Below, piece after piece: positions 26,052 to 34,740 of a DNA stretch of 64,000 nt (positions are counted from its first letter, which is position 1; the number at the start of each line of letters is the position of its first letter). The stretch covers positions 2,683,001 to 2,747,000 of the forward strand of contig NZ_CP026118.1 of NCBI RefSeq assembly GCF_004101865.1. Reading direction: 5' to 3'. Source of the DNA: Halobacillus litoralis (GTDB lineage Bacteria > Bacillota > Bacilli > Bacillales > Halobacillaceae). Position numbers and translations under genes: made by a program. The notes beneath the pieces were generated by a model. The model was not told the origin of the DNA. It made no database searches and saw only the letters and a list, made by a program, of their open reading frames with translations.

Positions 26052-27250
26052 TGAATGCTGCCGCGAAACAGCCCCTTTGGACTAAGAGCTTTCTCAATGT
26101 ATGTCTCAGTAATTTTTTCGTGTTCTTGGTTTTTTATCTGATGTTTGTGACCTTACCTATTTATGCTATCGAGGAGGTCGGAGTAGCAGAAGGACAAGCT
26201 GGATTGATAATAACCCTCTTTTTGTTAGCTGCTATCATGATACGTCCGCTTACAGGACAATGGGTGGAATCGATTGGGAGGCGACCTGTTGTTATTTTGT
26301 CATTGAGCATCTTTCTGATTAGCTCAGGATTGTATTTTTTCTTTGATGCATTCAGCTTTTTGCTTGTTGTTCGTTTCATACAGGGTCTTGGATTCGGAAT
26401 GGGGACTACTGTCCTTGGAGCGTTAGCAGCAGATGTTATTCCTGAGCAACGTAAAGGGGAAGGAATGGGCTATTTTGCCATGTCAATGAATTTCGCTATG
26501 GTCATCGGTCCTTTTTTAGGGTTGACGATTATCCAGTCCGTGAATTTCATGTTCATGTTTCTTGTATGCTTGTTTTTTGCAGCTGTAGCCTTTTTGTCAG
26601 GAATTATGATCAAGGTGCCTGAAAAAGGATCCTCTACTAAGAAAAGTGTCATCCCGAATTTAAATGGGCTTCTTGAAAAGCCTGTCATCCCTTTAGCTTT
26701 GACAGGAGCTGTATTAGCGCTTACTTATTCCGGTGTTTTGTCCTTTGTATCGGTGTATGCGAACAACCTTGGCCTTGAGGAGGCTGCTAGTTATTTCTTT
26801 GTAATATATGCTCTCGTTCTCTTGATTTCCCGACCTTTTACAGGGAAGTGGTTTGATCAGTATGGGGAGAATGTCATTGTCATTCCTTCCATTATTCTAT
26901 TTGGTGTAGGGATGTTCGTATTGAGCTTTGCGGAAACTTCCCTGCTTCTGCTGGTCGCCGGTGGACTGATCGGCTTAGGGTGGGGAACGCTCGTGCCTAG
27001 CCTTCAAACCATTGCTCTGAAAAAAGTTCCGGATCGCGCAGGTGCAGCTACAGCCACCTTTTTCACCATATTTGATATAGGGATGGGAATCGGTTCCTAT
27101 GTGGTAGGTGCTGTTGCAACAGGAATCGGTTTTTCCTCATTATATTTCAACAGTTCATTCATAATATTCGGAGCGGTTTTCCTATACATTTTGTTACACG
27201 GAAGAACGGTCCAGCCGAACTCGAAGCAAGAAATAGAATATAGTAAATAA
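26051..27250 (+). CDS. MFS drug-efflux-type transporter
   Basis: A 399-residue permease with twelve predicted helices. The loop 2-3 motif of the superfamily is present as GQWVESIGRRPVV (about residues 68-80) and its repeat in the second half as GKWFDQYGENVIV. RFIQGLGFGMGTTVLGALAA in helix 4-5 fits DHA1-type drug/proton antiporters. It is translationally coupled to the upstream marR gene, which suggests regulated export of a toxic compound. The substrate cannot be told. It is followed at once by a terminator. Confidence 0.9.
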   Translation: MNAAAKQPLWTKSFLNVCLSNFFVFLVFYLMFVTLPIYAIEEVGVAEGQAGLIITLFLLAAIMIRPLTGQWVESIGRRPVVILSLSIFLISSGLYFFFDAFSFLLVVRFIQGLGFGMGTTVLGALAADVIPEQRKGEGMGYFAMSMNFAMVIGPFLGLTIIQSVNFMFMFLVCLFFAAVAFLSGIMIKVPEKGSSTKKSVIPNLNGLLEKPVIPLALTGAVLALTYSGVLSFVSVYANNLGLEEAASYFFVIYALVLLISRPFTGKWFDQYGENVIVIPSIILFGVGMFVLSFAETSLLLLVAGGLIGLGWGTLVPSLQTIALKKVPDRAGAATATFFTIFDIGMGIGSYVVGAVATGIGFSSLYFNSSFIIFGAVFLYILLHGRTVQPNSKQEIEYSK

Positions 27251-27278
27251 GAAGGAGGACGTTGGCTCCTTCTTTTGT
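27249..27278 (+). terminator. Terminator of the marR-MFS unit
   Basis: Stem AAGAAGGAG/CTCCTTCTT (27249-27257 with 27266-27274), followed by TTG; the stem begins in the stop codon of the MFS gene. Confidence 0.75.
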
Positions 27279-27288
27279 TAAAATTAAA

Positions 27289-27302
27289 TGAAAACGCTTA
27301 CA
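27289..27302. promoter_or_regulatory. Perfect cre (CcpA) site upstream of methionine gamma-lyase
   Basis: TGAAAACGCTTACA fits the CcpA consensus TGWAANCGNTNWCA at every position. It lies 24 bases before the GTG start, between terminator and ribosome site, where binding would interfere with transcription. Confidence 0.7.
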
Positions 27303-27325
27303 GAAAATGCAAAGGGGAGTAAGAC

Positions 27326-28507
27326 GTGAAAGAAAACATTAAAAGTATGGAAACATCCATGATCCACAGTGAACATAAGGTACGTGATGTCCATGGGAGC
27401 TTGACGATGCCGATTTATCAGACATCGACGTTCTCTTTTTCATCAGCTGCAGAGGGTGCACGCAGGTTTGCCGGTGAGGAAGAAGGTTATATATATTCTA
27501 GACTTGGAAACCCGACTGTCAAAGCCTTGGAAGAGCGAATAGCTGTTTTGGAAGGTGGCGAAAGAGGGTTGGCCTTCGCCTCAGGAATGGCGGGCGTAAG
27601 TGCTGTACTTATCGCTATGACGAAAGCGAATGACCACATCCTATGTTCAAATGGTCTATATGGTTGTACTTATGGGCTCCTTCAAATGCTGGAAGAAAAA
27701 TATGACATTACACACGACTTCAGTTTTATGGAATCTGAAGAAGAACTAAGAAATAAGATTAATAAGAACACTTCTTGTATTTTTATTGAAACACCGATTA
27801 ATCCCACGATGAAGGTGGTCGACTTATCTATGGTCGCGCAGGTCGCTAAGGAATACGGCATTCCTGTCGTCGTTGATAATACATTCTGCACACCGTATCT
27901 TCAACGCCCATTGGAAAAAGGGTGCGACATCGTCATCCATAGTGCGACGAAGTATATCGGTGGGCATGGGGACGTCATTGCCGGTCTTGTCGTTGGTAAG
28001 GGAGAATTCATGAATGCCCTCGCAATGGCTGAGCAAAAGGATATCGGCGGCGTCCTTTCCCCTTTTGACGCCTGGTTGTTGTTAAGAGGTATAAAAACCC
28101 TTCATATCAGGATGGATCGCCACAGTTCTAATGCTGCGGAGATCGCTCGAAAACTTAAGGAACATCCAAGAGTCGAAAATGTTTACTACCCTGGGATGGA
28201 AAACCACGAGCAAAAATCAATAGTCAAAAAACAAATGAAAACGGGGGGAGGGGTCATCGCATTCGAATTAAAAGGATCGAAGTCCGAAGCCCAAAATTTC
28301 ATGGATCGATTAGAACTCATTCAAATTGCGGTGAGCCTGGGAGATGCAGAAACATTAATACAGCATCCAGCCACAATGACTCACGCGGTTGTTCCAGAAG
28401 AAAAGAGAAAGGAAATGGGAATAGGTGATTCGCTTATCCGTTTATCTGTAGGCCTTGAAGCTGTAGAAGATATTTGGCATGATATGAATCAGGCACTGCA
28501 ATCTTAA
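27326..28507 (+). CDS. Methionine gamma-lyase
   Basis: PLP enzyme of the Cys/Met-metabolism family, 393 residues. It should split methionine into methanethiol, ammonia and 2-oxobutanoate. The PLP lysine lies in HSATKYIGGHGD (near residue 208). LYGCTYG carries the active-site Cys (near 114) that separates methionine gamma-lyases from cystathionine lyases and synthases, which usually have another residue here. It starts with GTG behind AAAGGGGAG. A perfect cre site suggests catabolite control. It is a single-gene unit, closed by a strong terminator. Cystathionine gamma-lyase or synthase activity is the alternative. Confidence 0.85.
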   Translation: MKENIKSMETSMIHSEHKVRDVHGSLTMPIYQTSTFSFSSAAEGARRFAGEEEGYIYSRLGNPTVKALEERIAVLEGGERGLAFASGMAGVSAVLIAMTKANDHILCSNGLYGCTYGLLQMLEEKYDITHDFSFMESEEELRNKINKNTSCIFIETPINPTMKVVDLSMVAQVAKEYGIPVVVDNTFCTPYLQRPLEKGCDIVIHSATKYIGGHGDVIAGLVVGKGEFMNALAMAEQKDIGGVLSPFDAWLLLRGIKTLHIRMDRHSSNAAEIARKLKEHPRVENVYYPGMENHEQKSIVKKQMKTGGGVIAFELKGSKSEAQNFMDRLELIQIAVSLGDAETLIQHPATMTHAVVPEEKRKEMGIGDSLIRLSVGLEAVEDIWHDMNQALQS

Positions 28508-28525
28508 ATAACTACTTAAATGTTG

Positions 28526-28554
28526 GAAGCCGGGGCGTCCCCCGGCTTCTTTTT
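28526..28554 (+). terminator. Terminator of the methionine gamma-lyase gene
   Basis: Perfect 10-bp stem GAAGCCGGGG/CCCCGGCTTC with a four-base loop, followed by TTTTT. Confidence 0.93.
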
Positions 28555-28687
28555 GTTGAGAAAAATCCGTTAACTGACAGCAAGGGTTTATCCATCTCTA
28601 CGTAGGGAAAAGTAGTACTACAATGATGATGAACAAAGATGAAATATCAAATAATAAAAGGTGAATTCAAGAAAGGGACGGTGCAGT

Positions 28688-29185
28688 ATGTTAAAGAAAC
28701 TATTCGGTAAGAAAAGTGTAGAAGAGCAGCTTGTTGCTCCTGTAAGTGGGAAGGTCGTTTCCTTGGATGAAGTGGATGATCCAGTATTTAGTCAACGTAT
28801 GATGGGAGACGGGGTAGCTGTGGAACCGACAGACGGAAAGGTCGTTGCGCCGGTTTCAGGTGAAATCGTCCAACTGTTTCCTACTAATCATGCTGTCGGT
28901 GTTAAGACGAAATCAGGTGTAGAAGTACTAGTTCATATCGGGTTAGAAACAGTATCTATGGAAGGTGAAGGTTTCGAGGGTCATGTGAAAACAGGAGATC
29001 ATGTCAATGCCGGAGACCGATTGGTGACCTTCGATATGAACTTGGTAAATGAGAAAGCTAAGAGTACGATTACCCCGGTTGTCATCACAAACTATGATGA
29101 TATTGTTGATAGCTTTGAGCCTTCATACAGTGATGGGGCGGAGGCTGGACAATCCACTATTGCAACACTGCAAACGAAATCATAA
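28688..29185 (+). CDS. crr: PTS glucose-type EIIA component
   Basis: A 165-residue soluble phosphocarrier of the PTS. The N-terminal leader is MLKKLFGKKSVEEQ, then the beta-sandwich domain (VAPVSGKVVSLDEVDDPVFS). The phosphorylated histidine is in VEVLVHIGLETV (near residue 83), preceded by the second active-site His in FPTNHAVG. It takes phosphate from HPr and passes it to EIIB domains that lack their own IIA. A stand-alone copy fits sugar carriers without a IIA, such as some sucrose or trehalose permeases. The scrK-scrB genes lie 0.8 kb downstream, but no PTS permease is in the window. Confidence 0.93.
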   Translation: MLKKLFGKKSVEEQLVAPVSGKVVSLDEVDDPVFSQRMMGDGVAVEPTDGKVVAPVSGEIVQLFPTNHAVGVKTKSGVEVLVHIGLETVSMEGEGFEGHVKTGDHVNAGDRLVTFDMNLVNEKAKSTITPVVITNYDDIVDSFEPSYSDGAEAGQSTIATLQTKS

Positions 29186-29187
29186 AA

Positions 29188-29228
29188 AAAGACCTAAAGC
29201 AGAGAATTCTTTGCTTTAGGTCTTTTTC
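29188..29228 (+). terminator. Terminator of crr
   Basis: Perfect 14-bp stem AAAGACCTAAAGCA/TGCTTTAGGTCTTT (29188-29201 with 29212-29225), followed by TT. Confidence 0.93.
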
Positions 29229-29305
29229 TAATTAAGTCCATCCCCATATTCCATAAAAGCCCCCCTTTTCCTTAACACTCTGTTTCGAGATGTTTGTATG
29301 GAATA

Positions 29306-29553
29306 AAGGGTCGCTTGGGAAGGATTCCTCCAGTTACATTGCCCAGACACTCGCGACATAAGCAGAACATCAAAGGAATGAAAAAGCACATTCCGTTAAT
29401 GTTCTGCTTATGCTAGTCGTGTCTCCCAGGGCAATTCCACCTTTGAACACTTTCCTGTGGGGGAACTGGCGAGCTTCCTCGGGCTTAAAAGCCCTGCGGG
29501 ATCTCGCCTACCCCCTGCTCCCACGGGAGTCTCACCCTTCCCAAACGACCCTT
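29306..29553. repeat. 248-bp compound palindromic (MITE-like) element
   Basis: The ends are AAGGGTCGCTTGGGAAGG (29306-29323) and its complement with one mismatch (29536-29553). Inside is a second large hairpin, 29339-29434. Its perfect 13-bp core is ATAAGCAGAACAT/ATGTTCTGCTTAT (29358-29370 with 29399-29411), with GGAATG/CATTCC at the tip. The right part (about 29449-29535) is an inverted copy of the GC-rich family seen at 625-727 and 29702-29808. It has no coding capacity for a transposase. The rest of 29226-29700 shows no gene. Confidence 0.65.
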
Positions 29554-29701
29554 GCCATAAGAAATTCTCAAAACCGACTTATTGTAGAAGGGATTTCTTA
29601 GTTGGAAAACGCTATGAAAATAGTATACGCGCAGAGTTCTCTATACTTAGAAAGATGCTTGAATGAATACGATTTCGAGAAAATTATACGGTAAGGGCGG
29701 A

Positions 29702-29808
29702 GGGGAACAAGGAGACTCCTGCGGGACAAGAGTGCAGGATGAGACCCCACAGAGCGTTATTAGCTCGAGGAGGCTCATCGCGCTCCCGCGGAAAGCGAAT
29801 TGTTCCCC
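29702..29808. repeat. Palindromic intergenic repeat, copy B
   Basis: About 107 bases with perfect terminal inverted repeats GGGGAACAA/TTGTTCCCC. Internal landmarks are GGAGACTCCTGCGGGACAAG, GAGACCCCACAG, CGAGGAGGCTCATCG and CCCGCGGAAAGCGAA. It has the same architecture as copy A (625-727) and the right part of the 29306-29553 element. Confidence 0.75.
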
Positions 29809-29891
29809 GTAGCCCTATAATCTCAATAAAAGCCTCGAAATCATGTTTTCAAGTATTCTGACCGTTTATGGAATAACCGTTAATATTTCGA

Positions 29892-29921
29892 TTGGAATCC
29901 ACTTGGCGAAAAACGTATAAT
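29892..29921 (+). promoter_or_regulatory. Promoter of the sucrose operon scrK-scrB
   Basis: TTGGAA (29892-29897), an 18-base spacer and TATAAT (29916-29921), about 60 bases before the scrK start. No clear operator dyad is seen in the leader. Confidence 0.6.
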
Positions 29922-29983
29922 GGGAGCAGACTAAGGAGGCGGGTGAAGGGACCTCTTTTCATATTTGCGAAAGGATGATGGAA

Positions 29984-30928
29984 ATGACACAAGGAATCAT
30001 AACATTAGGAGAAGCATTGATCGACTTCATTCCACTTGATGCCCACAATGTCAATTTTCAAAAAAGCCCTGGTGGGGCACCGGCTAACGTAGCTGTAGGT
30101 CTGGCACGCCTCGGTGCAAAGGCGACGTTTTTAGGTAAGGTCGGTGATGATGTTCTCGGTCGGTTTTTAAAGGAAACCCTTACTGGTTACGGAGTACATA
30201 CACAATATATGCATTTGACCGGAGATGTGAGGACGGGTGTGGTCTTCGTCACATTAGGCGAGGAAGGGGAGCGCAGCTTCGATTTTTATATCAACCCGAG
30301 TGCCGACCGCTTCCTTGAGAAACAAGAAGTGGAAGAAAGCCTCTTCCATTCCCATAACCTTTTCCACTTTGGGTCGATTTCTATGATTGATCAACCAGCT
30401 CGCTCGGCTACGAAGTTTGCTGTTGAGCGAGCGAAACAGAACGGACTGATCATATCCTACGATCCCAATTTGCGCTTAGGGCTCTGGCCCTCTGAAGAAA
30501 AAGCGAAAGAAACGATTCTTTCCATGCTGGTAGAAGCGGACGTTGTGAAAATTTCTGAAGAGGAACTTGAGTTTTTAACTGCGGAAATAGATATCGATGC
30601 TGGTGTCAAAGCATTAACAGATTACAATATTCCTGTTTTATATGTTACCAGGGGTGGAGAAGGAAGCCACGTGTTTACGAAAGAAGGCCAAACCCACATC
30701 CCCGCGATGAAAGTGGATCCTGTTGATACGACTGGGGCAGGAGATGCTTTTGTTTCTGCCATACTTTATCAAATGAGTGAAAAGGGGCAGCCTGTTACAG
30801 AGTTGTCTCTTACTGACTTAGAGGCAATCACGCGTTTTGCCAGTGTATCAGGAGCTTTGGCCGCCTCTACTAAAGGGGCTATGACAGCTTTACCGACGCG
30901 GGAAGAAATAGAAGGATATTTGAGATAG
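29984..30928 (+). CDS. scrK: Fructokinase, PfkB family
   Basis: A 314-residue ribokinase-family kinase that phosphorylates fructose with ATP. The N-terminal signature is SPGGAPANVAVGLARLGAKA and the C-terminal one is DTTGAGDAFVSAILY, which contains the catalytic Asp. Two earlier in-frame ATG codons (29975, 29978) abut the ribosome site AAAGG, so 29984 is preferred. scrB starts 11 bases after the stop. Together they handle sucrose 6-phosphate: ScrB releases fructose, ScrK phosphorylates it. Confidence 0.92.
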   Translation: MTQGIITLGEALIDFIPLDAHNVNFQKSPGGAPANVAVGLARLGAKATFLGKVGDDVLGRFLKETLTGYGVHTQYMHLTGDVRTGVVFVTLGEEGERSFDFYINPSADRFLEKQEVEESLFHSHNLFHFGSISMIDQPARSATKFAVERAKQNGLIISYDPNLRLGLWPSEEKAKETILSMLVEADVVKISEEELEFLTAEIDIDAGVKALTDYNIPVLYVTRGGEGSHVFTKEGQTHIPAMKVDPVDTTGAGDAFVSAILYQMSEKGQPVTELSLTDLEAITRFASVSGALAASTKGAMTALPTREEIEGYLR

Positions 30929-30939
30929 GAGGGTGTATT

Positions 30940-32391
30940 TTGTCTGAACGCGATCTTGAATTACGTAAATTAGCTAATGAAGAAATAGAAAAGTATAAAG
31001 ATAAGGTAGAAGCGGATCCTTATCGTTTGAATTATCACCATATGGCACCAGTGGGCCTTCTGAATGACCCGAATGGTTTTATCCAATGGAAAGGGACATA
31101 CCATCTTTTTTATCAATGGATGCCTTTTGATACTGATCATGGAGCCAAGTTCTGGGGACATTATAGTTCGGAGGACTTCGTCCATTGGAAACATGAAGAT
31201 ATCGCCCTTACTCCTTCCGATTGGTTTGATGAAAATGGAGTATACTCAGGAAGTGCAATTGCTCATGATGATCATCTTTATTTGTTTTATACCGGTAATG
31301 TTAAAGATGAAAAGGGAGAACGGGAATCATACCAATGCGTGGCAGTTTCTGAAGACGGGGTGAACTTTGAGAAGAAAGGTGTTTCCGTTTATTTGCCTGA
31401 AGGTTATACGTCCCACTTCAGGGATCCTAAAGTGTGGAAAGAAGGAGACACATGGTATATGGTCGTAGGTGCTCAAAGTGAAGATTTGCAAGGGAAGGCC
31501 GTTCTGTTCAAATCAGAGGACTTTTCAGAGTGGGAACACCTTGGAGTGGTTACAGGAAGCGGTGAAGGAAATCTTGGAGGGTTCGGCTATATGTGGGAAT
31601 GCCCAGACTTATTTGAACTGGATGGAAAGCATATCCTGGTTGTTTCTCCACAAGGGCTCGAAGCCGAGGGGATGCAATTTGCCAATACGTACCAAAGCGG
31701 TTACTTCGCCGGTTCTTTGGATTTCGAAAAAGTTCGTTTGAATCATGGAGATTTTCGTGAATTAGACAGGGGATTTGAATTTTACGCCCCTCAAACAACT
31801 CTTGATGAAAAAGGGAGGCGAATCCTGATCGGCTGGATGGGAGTGCCTGACCAATACGAACAGGCCCAGCCCACAATCGAAAACCACTGGATCCATTGTT
31901 TAACGATTCCTCGAGAACTGACATGGAACGGGGAGCAGCTTATCCAGACCCCTTTAGATGAGCTGAAAGAAATGAGAGGACCGGTCATACTCCATTCATC
32001 TATTACCATAGAGAATGATCAGAAAGCGGTCAGAGGAATTGAGGGAAAGTCCATTGAATTGAACTTAGAATTCGATGAGATAGAAAATCAGTTCGCGATT
32101 GAAATGTTCCAATACGCTTCCCTGAGCTATAAAGATGGAATTCTTACGTTATCAAGGCCTCATTTTGAAGAGAATCAAAAAACAGAATTCCGAAGAGTTG
32201 AATTGGCAGGAGAATTGAAAAGTCTTCGTCTGTTCATCGATCATTCTTCTTTGGAAGTTTTTGTGAACGAAGGGGAAGAGGTCCTCACCTCAAGAATTTT
32301 CCCACAAGCCGAAGATGAACATATTTTGTTCACATCACTAGGTACGAGCACTTTTTCCATTGAACAATGGAAGTTGAAAGGCTTCCAATAA
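30940..32391 (+). CDS. scrB: Sucrose-6-phosphate hydrolase, GH32
   Basis: A 483-residue glycoside hydrolase of family 32 that splits sucrose 6-phosphate (or sucrose) inside the cell; no signal peptide. The five-bladed propeller carries the nucleophile in GLLNDPNGFIQWKG, the transition-state Asp in HFRDPKVW and the acid/base Glu in WECPDLFELDG. The C-terminal beta-sandwich contains LRLFIDHSSLEVFVNEGEE. It starts with TTG at 30940 behind AGGAGGG. It is the second gene of the scrKB operon. Confidence 0.95.
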   Translation: MSERDLELRKLANEEIEKYKDKVEADPYRLNYHHMAPVGLLNDPNGFIQWKGTYHLFYQWMPFDTDHGAKFWGHYSSEDFVHWKHEDIALTPSDWFDENGVYSGSAIAHDDHLYLFYTGNVKDEKGERESYQCVAVSEDGVNFEKKGVSVYLPEGYTSHFRDPKVWKEGDTWYMVVGAQSEDLQGKAVLFKSEDFSEWEHLGVVTGSGEGNLGGFGYMWECPDLFELDGKHILVVSPQGLEAEGMQFANTYQSGYFAGSLDFEKVRLNHGDFRELDRGFEFYAPQTTLDEKGRRILIGWMGVPDQYEQAQPTIENHWIHCLTIPRELTWNGEQLIQTPLDELKEMRGPVILHSSITIENDQKAVRGIEGKSIELNLEFDEIENQFAIEMFQYASLSYKDGILTLSRPHFEENQKTEFRRVELAGELKSLRLFIDHSSLEVFVNEGEEVLTSRIFPQAEDEHILFTSLGTSTFSIEQWKLKGFQ

Positions 32392-32479
32392 ATTTGAGAG
32401 TATTTTCCTATCCTCTTATGGAATTCCTGCAGTTTGTGATAAGATATTCTTACGTAAATCGCACGAAGGGGTCATTCAA

Positions 32480-33022
32480 ATGAGTCAATCTTCTAAGAAA
32501 ATGAAAGCGAACGAACGAAGAGAACATGTTTTATCTTTATTAAAACAAAGAGCAGAGCCGGTTACAGGGAGCTCTTTAGCTGAAGAAATGAAAGTTACAA
32601 GGCAAGTCATTGTTGGGGATGTATCCTTGTTGAAGGCAAGAAACGAGCCGATTGTAGCTACAAGTCAGGGCTACATGTACATGACAGATGCCAAAGAAGA
32701 TTTGGCCTTTCAACGGACGATTGTCTGTCAGCATCCAGGAGAAGAAACGGAAAAGGAATTGAACATCTTGGTCGATCATGGTGTTCATGTTCAGGACGTA
32801 GTCGTGGAGCATCCAATATACGGCGATTTAACTGCTCAACTTAGAATTTCCAATCGCCGTGATGTGAAGAAGTTCATCCAACAAGTCCGCTCTACTCAGG
32901 CCTCCTTTCTATTAGAGCTGACAGATGGAATCCATACCCATACCATTGCATCTGACAGTAGAGAAGCCTTAGATGAAGCGGAAGCTGCTCTTGAAGAAGC
33001 AGGGATTTTGATGGAAAAATAA
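32480..33022 (+). CDS. niaR: Niacin-responsive transcription repressor NiaR
   Basis: A 180-residue repressor with an N-terminal HTH_11 domain (RREHVLSLLKQRAEPVTGSS; VTRQVIVGDVSLLKARN) and a C-terminal 3H domain named for three conserved histidines (visible in VDHGVHVQDVVVEHPIYGDL and in HTHTIAS). In Bacillus the family (YrxA/NadR) binds nicotinic acid and a metal and represses NAD synthesis and niacin uptake genes. No nad gene is adjacent, so its targets must lie outside the window. GAAGGGG lies upstream of the ATG. A later reader should not confuse it with enterobacterial NadR. Confidence 0.92.
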   Translation: MSQSSKKMKANERREHVLSLLKQRAEPVTGSSLAEEMKVTRQVIVGDVSLLKARNEPIVATSQGYMYMTDAKEDLAFQRTIVCQHPGEETEKELNILVDHGVHVQDVVVEHPIYGDLTAQLRISNRRDVKKFIQQVRSTQASFLLELTDGIHTHTIASDSREALDEAEAALEEAGILMEK

Positions 33023-33120
33023 TGGAGGATGGGAAGAGACATGCTTAGATGATTGAAAGCATGTCTCTTTTTTCTTGTGTTCAGGAAATTAGTGGATATC
33101 AAATGCAATATAAGCTCCAT

Positions 33121-33219
33121 CCAGCTCCAGCGCCAGCGCCAAGCCCCTCGAGGTCTTAAGCAAACCTTTGCTGGGACAAAATGCCTTTTCGTAAGCAGGC
33201 GCTTGCTTGTACTTTTCGT
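33121..33219. repeat. Intergenic repeat of the AAGGTTTGCTTA family, copy 2
   Basis: Contains CCAGCTCCAGCGCCAGCGCC, then AAGCCCCTCGAGGTCTTAAG and CAAACCTTTGCTGGGACAAA, and ends GCAGGCGCTTGCTTGTACTT. The middle part is the reverse complement of the core at 10702-10749 and 48760-48810. The element type (CTCCAGCGCC...CCCCTCGAGG) is frequent between genes in Bacillaceae. No gene is seen in 33023-33297. Confidence 0.6.
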
Positions 33220-33297
33220 TTCTATTGAAAAGAATTTGTTTAGAATATGATATATTAAAAGAGCGATCTTTTGTTAGAAAAAGGCAGGTGAGCCACA

Positions 33298-34740
33298 TTG
33301 AATATACTTCCATATATACTGACTTTCATCTTGGGCTTGAATGTGCTATTAGCCTTGGCAATCATTTTTCTTGAGCGCAGGGATGCCAGCGCCACTTGGG
33401 CTTGGTTGATGGTTTTGCTCTTTTTACCAATTGCAGGCTTCCTTCTGTATTTGGTTTTTGGACGGCGATTAAGTAATAAGGAAATTTTCACTTGGGATAA
33501 AAAAAGCAGGTTAGGACTATTGACAGCTGTACAGGACCAACTGGCAGCAATCAAGGAAGATAGACTCGCAGTGCACCCAAAAGCCATCATTCCATATGAA
33601 GACTTGATCTATATGCATTTGAAAAATAATGATGCATTACTTTCACAAAACAATGAAGTGGAAGTGTACACAGATGGCCAAAAGAAATTTCATGCACTCA
33701 TCGAAGATATCGAGAAAGCAGAAGACCATATCCATCTGCTTTATTATATTCTTAGGGACGATAATCTGGGGCAGCGCTTAGCTGAAGTACTGATGAGAAA
33801 GGCAAGAGAGGGAGTAGAAGTCAAACTTCTCTATGATGATATGGGATCAAGGTTGCTGACTCGTGGATATAAGAGGAAATTGAAAGAGGCAGGGGTGCAA
33901 GTCGAATCCTTCTTTCCCTCCTTTATACCTAAAGTGAATTTGAAAATTAATTATCGTAATCACCGAAAACTGGCCATCATTGATGGTGAAATAGGTTATA
34001 TAGGCGGATTTAATATCGGAGATGAATATTTAGGTTTCAATAAACGATTCGGGTACTGGAGAGATACTCACTTGAGAGTAGAAGGGGAAGCGGTGAACAA
34101 TATGCAGACCCGCTTTATTCTTGATTGGAATCAGGCGTCGAGACGGGATATCGTTTATGAAAATCGATATTATCAAGCAAAACCCAAAGGTGATGTCGGG
34201 ATGCAAATCGTTTCCAGTGGACCGGACTCGGAGTGGGAGCAGATTAAACATGGGTACCTTAAAATGATACTCTCAGCTAAAGAGTATGTGTACATCCAAA
34301 CTCCCTATTTCATCCCGGATGATAGTTTACTTGATGCCTTAAGGGTGGCAGTCTTATCCGGAGTAGATGTAAGGATCATGATTCCGAATAAACCGGATCA
34401 TCCATTCGTCTATTGGGCGACTTTCTCCAACATTGGCGATATGTTGAAAGCAGGAGCGACTATCTATGTATATCAAAAGGGTTTCTTACATGCGAAGACG
34501 CTGGTTGTCGATGGGAATATCGCTTCCGTTGGGACAGCGAATATCGATGTTAGGAGCTTTCGATTGAACTTTGAGGTCAATGCGTTTATCTATAATCCTG
34601 ATGTATCTCAATTGTTAGCTGATCGTTTTCATGAAGATATTGTTGAATCTACGGAACTTACTTTTAAATTGTATCAATCGCGATCGAAATGGATCAGGTT
34701 CAAAGAAGCCATTTCCCGCTTGCTGTCTCCTATCTTATGA
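33298..34740 (+). CDS. cls: Cardiolipin synthase
   Basis: A 480-residue phospholipase-D family enzyme that joins two phosphatidylglycerols into cardiolipin at the membrane. Two N-terminal helices (about 3-25 and 33-52) carry the PLDc_N motif. Both HKD motifs are present: NHRKLAIIDG near residue 222 and HAKTLVVDG near 398. The start is TTG at 33298, with AGGTGAG upstream. A higher cardiolipin share is a known response of halophilic Bacillaceae to salt, which fits but does not prove the inferred habitat. No operon partner is seen. Confidence 0.94.
   Translation: MNILPYILTFILGLNVLLALAIIFLERRDASATWAWLMVLLFLPIAGFLLYLVFGRRLSNKEIFTWDKKSRLGLLTAVQDQLAAIKEDRLAVHPKAIIPYEDLIYMHLKNNDALLSQNNEVEVYTDGQKKFHALIEDIEKAEDHIHLLYYILRDDNLGQRLAEVLMRKAREGVEVKLLYDDMGSRLLTRGYKRKLKEAGVQVESFFPSFIPKVNLKINYRNHRKLAIIDGEIGYIGGFNIGDEYLGFNKRFGYWRDTHLRVEGEAVNNMQTRFILDWNQASRRDIVYENRYYQAKPKGDVGMQIVSSGPDSEWEQIKHGYLKMILSAKEYVYIQTPYFIPDDSLLDALRVAVLSGVDVRIMIPNKPDHPFVYWATFSNIGDMLKAGATIYVYQKGFLHAKTLVVDGNIASVGTANIDVRSFRLNFEVNAFIYNPDVSQLLADRFHEDIVESTELTFKLYQSRSKWIRFKEAISRLLSPIL

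Noticed and set aside
29410..29666. Two overlapping frames of 63 and 69 codons
   Set aside because: They lie in the repeat elements and read GC-rich repeat sequence; no ribosome site or family similarity.
29306..29808. Insertion sequence or CRISPR array
   Set aside because: No transposase or cas gene is present, and the repeats are inverted and unequal rather than regularly spaced direct repeats.
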